From: Solimonas sp.
Lineage (GTDB): Bacteria; Pseudomonadota; Gammaproteobacteria; Nevskiales; Nevskiaceae
DNA length: 64,000 nucleotides
Reading direction: 5' to 3'
Assembly: GCA_030149365.1 (NCBI GenBank)
Contig: JASBRP010000050.1
Location: 32,005-96,004, forward strand
The first letter of the stretch is position 1. Every line of letters starts with the position of its first letter. Below, one piece after another: positions 58,427 through 64,000 of this stretch. A program made the translations under genes and the position numbers. Under the pieces are notes generated by a model. The model did no database searches, had not been told where the DNA came from, and worked only from the letters and a program-made list of their open reading frames with translations.

Positions 58427-58671
58427 GGTGTCTCCCCGTGTCGCACCGACGGCCCACAGGACTGCGGACCGGACTTCTTGTTTCGTCAGAGTGGCATCGC
58501 ACCTGCGACCCTGTCCGGCAGCGACGCTCAAGCGCCTTGTAAGCCGGCCGCGCACCGCAAGAGGGCACGCGAGATCGTTGGTTTCTTTGCGGTTATTTAA
58601 CCTTGCCGCTCGCGGCGGCGCAATCCGCCCGGGCCAGAAATATGACCTAAGAGCGGATCTACGGACAGGCT

Positions 58672-59412
58672 CTAGGCAATCCAGACCAAGCTGGCCATGC
58701 GCCCGCAGACCGGCTCGCGGCGGAAGGAGAAGAAGCGCCGTTCATCGGTGACGGTGCAAAGCCCGCCTCCATGGACCCGCTCCAGGCCGGCGCGGCGCAG
58801 GCGCAGGCGTGCCAGGGCGTAGAGATCGGCCTGCAGCTTGCCGGGACGGCCCGGGGTGAAGCAGGCGGCAGCATCCGGGTCCTGGGCGACGAAGGCCTCG
58901 CGCACCTCCGGCCCCACCTCGAACGCCGCCGGACCGATCGCCGCGCCCATCCAGGCCAGCAAGCGCGACGGCGGGCGACGCAGGGCGGCGATGGTCTGCT
59001 CCAGCACCCCGCCCGCCAAGCCGCGCCAGCCGGCATGGGCGGCGGCCACGGCGCTGCCGTCCTCGGCACAGAACAGCACCGGCAGGCAGTCCGCCGTCAT
59101 CACCACGCAGACCTGGCCGTGACCCTCGGCGACGCTGGCGTCGGCCGCCAGCAGGCCGGGGACCGGTGCCCGCGCCACGGCGCAGCCATGCACCTGGTTG
59201 AGCCAGGCCGGCTCCGCCGGCAGGGCCAGCGTCTCACGCAGCAGGGCCCGGTTGCGCGCCACGGCGGCCGGGTCGTCGCCGCAGTGGGTGGCGAGGTTGA
59301 AGTGGCCATACGGCCCCTGGCTGGTCCCGCCCAGGCGAGTGGTCTGCAGGCCCCGCACCCCCGGGGGCGCGGGCCAGTCCGCTGGCAGGAAAGCCTCGGG
59401 CGGCAGGCTCAC
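58672..59412 (-). CDS. pgeF: Peptidoglycan editing factor PgeF (laccase-domain)
   Basis: A 246-residue YfiH/DUF152 family enzyme that removes non-canonical amino acids such as L-Ser from UDP-MurNAc. The metal ligands are the His of WLNQVHG, the Cys of VMTADCLPV and the His of AAAHAGWRGL. It overlaps the rluD stop by four bases; the rluD-pgeF pair is standard in gammaproteobacteria. Confidence 0.94.
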   Translation of the reverse strand: MSLPPEAFLPADWPAPPGVRGLQTTRLGGTSQGPYGHFNLATHCGDDPAAVARNRALLRETLALPAEPAWLNQVHGCAVARAPVPGLLAADASVAEGHGQVCVVMTADCLPVLFCAEDGSAVAAAHAGWRGLAGGVLEQTIAALRRPPSRLLAWMGAAIGPAAFEVGPEVREAFVAQDPDAAACFTPGRPGKLQADLYALARLRLRRAGLERVHGGGLCTVTDERRFFSFRREPVCGRMASLVWIA

Positions 59413-60386
59413 TGCGTGGCCCGCAGGGCCTCAAGCAGGGCCTGCATGTCGGCCGGCGGCTCGCAGGACCAGCCGACGCGCTTGCCGGTCTTGGGATGCT
59501 CCAGCTCAAGCTCGCGGGCGTGCAGGGCCTGGCGCGGGAAATTCTTCAGGGTCTCCCGCAGCTGCGGGTCCATGCCGGCGCCGCGCACCACGTCGCCGCC
59601 GTAGATCGTGTCGCCCACAATGGGGTGGCGCAGGTGGGACAGATGCACGCGGATCTGGTGGGTGCGGCCGGTCTCCAGCTTCAGGCGCAGGTGGGTGTGG
59701 CCGGGGAAGCGCTCCTGCACCCGGTAGTGCGTCACCGCCTCGCGGCCGCGCATGCCCTCCACCACCGCCATCTTGATGCGCTCGCGCGGATGCCGGCCGA
59801 TCGGCAGGTCAATGGTGGCGCCGGCGATCAGGGTGCCGTGGACCACGGCATCGTACTCGCGGCGGAAATCGCGGCGGCCGATGTCGGCCACCAGCTTGGC
59901 GTGGGCCGCCAGGTCCAGGGCCACCACCAGCAGGCCGGAGGTGTCCTTATCCAGGCGATGCACGATTCCGGCGCGCGGCACGCCGGCGGTCTGGGGGAAA
60001 TGGTGCAGCAGGGCGTTCTGCAGCGTGCCGTCGCGCTGGCCCGCCCCGGGGTGCACGGTCAGGCCGGCCGGTTTGCGGATCACCGCGATGTACTTGTCGG
60101 CATGGGCCACGTCCAGGGGGATGTCCTGGGGCTGCACCGTGGTGTCCTGGGGCGGCACGGCGTCCAGCTCCAGGATATCGCCCGTCACCGCCGGCTGGCG
60201 CCCCCGGGTCACGGTCTCGCCGTTGACGCGCAGCCGCCCCTCCTCGATCCAACCCTGCAGGCGGGAACGGGAATACTGCTCGAACAGCCGGGCGCAGGCG
60301 GCATCCAGCCGGCTGCCGGCCAGGTCGGGGGGAACCGTGGCGGTCAGCAGGAGGTCTTCTTCATCGGCCAGATCGGACGCGGTCAT
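59409..60386 (-). CDS. rluD: 23S rRNA pseudouridine synthase RluD
   Basis: A 325-residue enzyme that makes pseudouridines 1911, 1915 and 1917 in helix 69 of 23S rRNA. An N-terminal S4 RNA-binding domain (SRLDAACARLFEQYSRSRLQ) is followed by the RluA-type catalytic domain with the active Asp in HRLDKDTSGLLVVA and the GRTHQIRVHLSHL motif. It is divergent from bamD, as in E. coli and Pseudomonas. Confidence 0.96.
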   Translation of the reverse strand: MTASDLADEEDLLLTATVPPDLAGSRLDAACARLFEQYSRSRLQGWIEEGRLRVNGETVTRGRQPAVTGDILELDAVPPQDTTVQPQDIPLDVAHADKYIAVIRKPAGLTVHPGAGQRDGTLQNALLHHFPQTAGVPRAGIVHRLDKDTSGLLVVALDLAAHAKLVADIGRRDFRREYDAVVHGTLIAGATIDLPIGRHPRERIKMAVVEGMRGREAVTHYRVQERFPGHTHLRLKLETGRTHQIRVHLSHLRHPIVGDTIYGGDVVRGAGMDPQLRETLKNFPRQALHARELELEHPKTGKRVGWSCEPPADMQALLEALRATQ

Positions 60387-60390
60387 CGGC

Positions 60391-60396
60391 TATACT
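60391..60396 (+). promoter_or_regulatory. Predicted -10 box of bamD
   Basis: TATACT preceded by GGC, 26 bp before the bamD ATG in the short rluD/bamD divergent gap. No convincing -35 is seen. Confidence 0.35.
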
Positions 60397-60422
60397 CGGG
60401 AAATCACAGGATTCACTCTTCC

Positions 60423-61349
60423 ATGAAGCTCAAAATCACGCTCGTGGCGGCCTTGCTGGTCGCCGGTTGCAGCTCCGATCCCAACCGGCTGCCGCCCACC
60501 AATCCGTTCAAGCCCGAGCAGCGCAGCGCGCGGGAAATGCGCCTGGAAGCCGGCCAATTGTACAAGGCCGCGCGCGATTCCCTGGATACCAGCGATTTCA
60601 GCACCGCGATCGAGCGCTATGACCGCCTGATCCAGCGCTTCCCCTTCTCCGAGTACGCCACCCAGTCGCAGCTGGAGAAGATCTACGCGCTGTACCGCAA
60701 CTACGACCAGGACTCCGCCCTGGCCGGGGCCGAGCGCTTCCTGCGCGAGCACCCCCGCCACAGCGGCGCGGCCTACGTGCAGTACATCAAGGGCCTGGCC
60801 AATTTCGACCGCGAAGAAGGCCTGAGCGACATGCTCGGCCTGGACGCCACGCAGAAGGACATGGGCTATTCACGCCGCTCCTTCGACGATTTCGGCCTGC
60901 TGGTGCAGAAGTATCCCAACAGCCCCTACGCCGCCGACGCACGCCAGCGCATGATCTTCCTGCGCAACCGCATCGCCGAGAGCGAGATCCACGCCGTGCG
61001 CTTCTACATGAAGCGCGGCGCCTGGATCGCCGCCGCCAAGCGCAGCGAGCAGATCATCGCCCAGTACCCCGGTGCTCCGGCGGCGCTGGAAGCCCTGCAG
61101 ACCATGGAGCAGAGCTACCGCGCGCTGGACCTGAAGCCGCAGGCCGACGAGGCTGCCGCCATCCTGGCCGCCAACCGCGATCGCCCGGCTCCCGTCACCC
61201 CGCTGCCGGTCAAGGCCACTCCGGCCGCCGTCGTGCCGGCCGCCGAGCCGGCGGAAGCGCCTGCCAAGGTCGATGCGGCCGCTACCGTTGCGCCGGTTGC
61301 CCCTGCCGTGCCCCGGTCGCCGGCACCGCCGCCGCCGCCCAGGCCTTGA
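60423..61349 (+). CDS. bamD: Outer membrane protein assembly factor BamD
   Basis: A 308-residue lipoprotein of the Bam complex that folds outer-membrane barrels. The lipobox is LVAGC with Cys16. Five TPR-like repeats fill about residues 40-235 (FSTAIERYDRLIQRFPFSEYA and so on). The C-terminal 60-70 residues are an Ala/Pro/Val-rich low-complexity tail ending in a proline run, absent from E. coli BamD (245 residues) and probably unstructured in the periplasm. Confidence 0.95.
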   Translation: MKLKITLVAALLVAGCSSDPNRLPPTNPFKPEQRSAREMRLEAGQLYKAARDSLDTSDFSTAIERYDRLIQRFPFSEYATQSQLEKIYALYRNYDQDSALAGAERFLREHPRHSGAAYVQYIKGLANFDREEGLSDMLGLDATQKDMGYSRRSFDDFGLLVQKYPNSPYAADARQRMIFLRNRIAESEIHAVRFYMKRGAWIAAAKRSEQIIAQYPGAPAALEALQTMEQSYRALDLKPQADEAAAILAANRDRPAPVTPLPVKATPAAVVPAAEPAEAPAKVDAAATVAPVAPAVPRSPAPPPPPRP

Positions 61350-61365
61350 GGGGTCCGGCGGCGAC

Positions 61366-62982
61366 TCAGATGTCGCCGTAGACAGCCGTCAGCGGATAGC
61401 GCCTCTCGCGCCCGAAGGCGCAGCGCGTCACCTTGGGGCCCGGCGGCGCCTGGCGGCGCTTGTATTCCGAGCGCCGCACCAGCGAGGCCACGCGCTTGAC
61501 CGTGGCCTCCTCGAAGCCCAGCGCGACGATTTCCGGGATCGACAGCTGCCGCTCCACGTAGGCTTCCAGGATCGGATCCAGCACCTCGTAGGGCGGCAGG
61601 GAATCCGAATCCTTCTGGTCCGGGCGCAATTCGGCGCTCGGCGGGCGCGTGATGACGCGCTCCGGGATCACCGGCGAGCGCGTGTTGCGCCAGCTGGCCA
61701 GGCGGAACACCAGCGTCTTGTAGACATCCTTGATCGGCGCGAAGCCGCCGCACATGTCGCCGTAGAGCGTGGCGTAGCCCACCGCCATCTCGCTCTTGTT
61801 GCCGGTGGTCAGCACCACGTTGCCGAACTTGTTCGACAGCGCCATCAGCAGGATGCCGCGCGAGCGTGACTGCAGGTTTTCCTCGGTCAGGTCCGCCGGC
61901 TTGCCGGCGAAGGTTTCCGCCAGGGTTTCGTTGAAGGCCTTGAAGGCCGGCTCGATCGGCAGCACCGAGTAGCGGATACCCATGGTCTGGGCCTGGATGC
62001 GCGCGTCGTCGTTGGACATGTCCATGGTGTAGCGCGAAGGCATCGATACGCCCCAGACCCGCTCGGGTCCCAGGGCATCGACCGCAATCGCGGCGACCAG
62101 GGCCGAGTCGATGCCGCCCGACAGCCCGATCAGCGCACCGGGAAAGCCGTTGCGGTTGACGTAGTCGCGCACCGATTGCACCAGCGCCTCGTACACCACC
62201 TCTTCCAGCGGCAGGTCCGGCCGGCGCGGCGCCTGCTCGAAGCGGCCACCGTCCAGCGTCACCGCGTAGACGCCTTCCTCGAACAGCGGCGCCTCGAAGG
62301 CCAGCGAGCCGTCGGCGCGCAGCACCATGGAATCACCGTCGAACACCACGTCGTCCTGGCCGCCCACGCAATTCACGTAGAGGATCGGCAGGCCGGTCTC
62401 GGCCACGCGCTGGTCCAGCACCCGGCGGCGCTCGCCGGTCTTGCCGGCATGGTAGGGCGAAGCGTTGATGTTGATCAGCAGCTCGGCGCCGGCATCGCGC
62501 GCCTGCGCCGCCGGCTGCGTCAGCCAGATGTCCTCGCAGATGGTCAGGCCGATGCGGCGGCCGCCCAGCTCGAACACGCAGGGCGCATGGCCGGGCCGGA
62601 AATGGCGGCGCTCGTCGAACACGCCGTAGTTCGGCAACTGCTGCTTGCGGTAGCGCTGCTGGATCACGCCATCGCGGATCACGTAGGCGGCGTTGTAGAT
62701 CAGGCCGTCGGCGTACTCCGGCAGGCCCACCACCAGGGTGATGCCGCGCACCTCCGCCAGCAGGCGGTTGACGCCCTCTTCGATCACGCGCGGCATCGCC
62801 GAGCGCAGCAGCAGGTCGTCGGGCGGATAACCCAGCAGGGACAGTTCCGGACAGGCCACCAGGTCGGCGCCGAGCTCGTCCCTCGCCCGCGCGCTGGCGG
62901 CGATGATCTTCTCGACGTTGCCCTCGACATCGCCGACCCAGAGGTTCAACTGGGCAAGCGCGAATTTCAGTTGTTGCGGCAT
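61366..62982 (-). CDS. nadE: Glutamine-dependent NAD+ synthetase
   Basis: A 538-residue fusion enzyme. The N-terminal nitrilase-type glutaminase has Glu in ACPELSLLGYPP, Lys in YRKQQLPNYGVFDE and Cys in TICEDIW. The C-terminal synthetase domain has the P-loop GLSGGIDSALVA and the SNKFGNVVLTTGNKSE segment. It makes NAD from nicotinate adenine dinucleotide. The ATG giving MPQQLKFALAQLNLW matches the family; an upstream start would add 21 residues. It is convergent with bamD and divergent from the dioxygenase gene. Confidence 0.96.
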   Translation of the reverse strand: MPQQLKFALAQLNLWVGDVEGNVEKIIAASARARDELGADLVACPELSLLGYPPDDLLLRSAMPRVIEEGVNRLLAEVRGITLVVGLPEYADGLIYNAAYVIRDGVIQQRYRKQQLPNYGVFDERRHFRPGHAPCVFELGGRRIGLTICEDIWLTQPAAQARDAGAELLININASPYHAGKTGERRRVLDQRVAETGLPILYVNCVGGQDDVVFDGDSMVLRADGSLAFEAPLFEEGVYAVTLDGGRFEQAPRRPDLPLEEVVYEALVQSVRDYVNRNGFPGALIGLSGGIDSALVAAIAVDALGPERVWGVSMPSRYTMDMSNDDARIQAQTMGIRYSVLPIEPAFKAFNETLAETFAGKPADLTEENLQSRSRGILLMALSNKFGNVVLTTGNKSEMAVGYATLYGDMCGGFAPIKDVYKTLVFRLASWRNTRSPVIPERVITRPPSAELRPDQKDSDSLPPYEVLDPILEAYVERQLSIPEIVALGFEEATVKRVASLVRRSEYKRRQAPPGPKVTRCAFGRERRYPLTAVYGDI

Positions 62983-63037
62983 CGGATGATTATCCAAGAA
63001 AAACGGCGCGGCGGCAGGCTTGCCCTCATATGAGGCA

Positions 63038-63853
63038 ATGAACACCCCCGTCCGCCAGCCCGCCCTGTTCCTTCCTCATGGAGGCGGCCCCTGCTTCTTC
63101 ATGGACTGGGACCCGCCGGACTTCTGGGATCACCTGGGCGGCTGGCTGAAGTCCCTGCCCGGCCTGCTGCCGGCCGAGCCGCGGGCGCTGCTGGTGGTTT
63201 CCGCGCACTGGGAGGCTCCGGTGCCGACCGTCACCGGGGGCGCCCGGCCGCCGCTGATCTACGACTACGGCGGCTTCCCGCCGCATACCTACCGGCTGCA
63301 GTGGCCCGCGCCCGGTGACCCGGCGCTGGCGCAGCGGATCCAGGCGCTCCTGGCCGACGCCGGCATCGCCAGTGCCGCCGACCCGCAGCGCGGCTACGAC
63401 CATGGCGTGTTCGTGCCCCTGCTGCTGTCCTGGCCACAGGCGCAGGTTCCCACCGTGCAACTATCGCTGCGCCACGACCTGGATGCCGCCGCCCACCTGG
63501 CCATCGGCCGCGCGCTGGCGCCGCTGCGCGACGAAGGCGTGTTGATCCTGGGCAGCGGCTTCAGCTACCACAACCTGCGCGCGATGATCGGCGGCGCGGT
63601 GCGGGACGTGGCGGGGAGCTCGCGGCGCTTCGATGACTGGCTGACGGCGGCGGTGGAGACGCCAGGGCGGGCCGAACGCGAGCGCCTGCTGGCGGCATGG
63701 GCCAGCGCGCCCGATGCACGCGCCTGCCATCCGCGGGAGGAGCACCTGATTCCGCTGATGGTGGTGGCGGGAGCGGGTGGTGAGGACGCAGGGGTGCGCT
63801 GCTATCACCATCGGCTCGGCGAGGTGACTCACTCGGGGTATCGATTCGGATAA
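63038..63853 (+). CDS. DODA-type extradiol ring-cleavage dioxygenase family protein
   Basis: A 271-residue protein of the LigB/DODA (YgiD) family. Candidate iron or zinc ligands are His in LPHGGGP, His in VVSAHWEAP and a C-terminal His in the SYHNLRA or PREEHLIPL region; YDHGVFVPL is another family landmark. Members cleave catechol-type rings such as 4,5-DOPA, but many have unknown substrates. The ATG giving MNTPVRQP is preferred over a start 18 bp upstream. It is divergent from nadE with a 55-bp gap. Confidence 0.9.
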   Translation: MNTPVRQPALFLPHGGGPCFFMDWDPPDFWDHLGGWLKSLPGLLPAEPRALLVVSAHWEAPVPTVTGGARPPLIYDYGGFPPHTYRLQWPAPGDPALAQRIQALLADAGIASAADPQRGYDHGVFVPLLLSWPQAQVPTVQLSLRHDLDAAAHLAIGRALAPLRDEGVLILGSGFSYHNLRAMIGGAVRDVAGSSRRFDDWLTAAVETPGRAERERLLAAWASAPDARACHPREEHLIPLMVVAGAGGEDAGVRCYHHRLGEVTHSGYRFG

Positions 63854-63864
63854 CTGCGCCAACT

Positions 63865-63908
63865 CCCTCTCCCCGTTTACGGGGAGAGGGTGGGGGTGAG
63901 GGGCAGGC
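63865..63908. repeat. CCCTCTCCCC hairpin repeat unit near the window end
   Basis: Perfect 10-bp stem CCCTCTCCCC/GGGGAGAGGG with a 6-nt loop, followed by TGGGGGTGAGGGGC. The same unit in inverse orientation ends both copies of the large dispersed repeat, and the bases after it here (to about 63935) resemble the next part of that repeat. It may be the edge of a third, inverted and diverged copy, or just the end unit. It may also terminate the dioxygenase transcript. Confidence 0.6.
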
Positions 63909-64000
63909 TTGGCTCTTAGCTGAAAGCGTGGGCCCCCCACCAAACCCGCAACCCCCGGGCGGGGGGGTGGGGGCAAAAAACAAAAGGGCCGCATGAGGGG

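Overview
The window is GC-rich chromosomal DNA from a gammaproteobacterium. The housekeeping order (guaB-guaA, prmA-fis-purH, lptD-surA-pdxA-rsmA, divergent rluD/bamD, amgK-murU) fits that class. A DUF1302/YCF48-like/MMPL module and large RoxA-like multiheme lipoproteins point by inference to the Nevskiales/Steroidobacter-Solimonas-Xanthomonadales side of it. No prophage, integrase, transposase or CRISPR array was seen.

Layout. Positions 1-4.9 kb hold two paralogous multiheme c-type lipoproteins (one cut by the window edge), a stand-alone AraC-type DNA-binding protein and a divergent TetR regulator. A shared inverted repeat, AAGYTAC-N4-GTARCTT, lies in all three promoter regions, so the block looks like one TetR-controlled regulon. 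From 4.9 to 10.5 kb come tRNA-Val(CAC), an ankyrin protein, tRNA adenosine deaminase TadA, an aldo/keto reductase, an MFS exporter with a divergent LysR regulator, and a DUF2239 gene whose promoter carries a 22-bp perfect palindrome. From 10.5 to 18.4 kb are guaA, guaB, xseA, a PrmA-phosphatase fusion, fis and purH. From 18.9 to 29.6 kb are phzF-like, pmbA, osmC-like, murU and amgK on one strand, then lptD-surA-pdxA-rsmA and a universal stress protein on the other.

From 29.6 to 41.4 kb a complete Tad/Flp pilus operon runs on the minus strand: flp pilin, tadV, cpaB, secretin, tadZ, cpaF ATPase, tadB, tadC, tadD, a DUF3613 protein and, last, a membrane PAS-GGDEF protein with a wrecked EAL domain. 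The minor pilin genes (two tadE-like and one tadG-like) lie 7 kb away at 48.1-51.2 kb. Between them are a membrane spermidine-synthase-like protein, a GtrA/GtrB/GT-C-like glycosylation trio and apaH. From 52 to 58.4 kb is an envelope module of MMPL/RND transporter, YCF48-like beta-propeller and DUF1302 outer-membrane protein. The window closes with pgeF-rluD, bamD, nadE and a DODA-type dioxygenase.

Non-coding structure is rich. A dispersed 365-380-bp repeat occurs twice (18.49 and 51.51 kb) and its central hairpin covaries between copies. There are REP-like palindromes near 5.8 and 22.3 kb, several intrinsic terminators, and a clear sigma70 promoter for flp. The best leads for something undescribed are the TetR/multiheme-lipoprotein regulon, the DUF2239 palindrome, the PrmA-phosphatase fusion, the structured repeat and the degenerate GGDEF-EAL protein at the end of the pilus operon.
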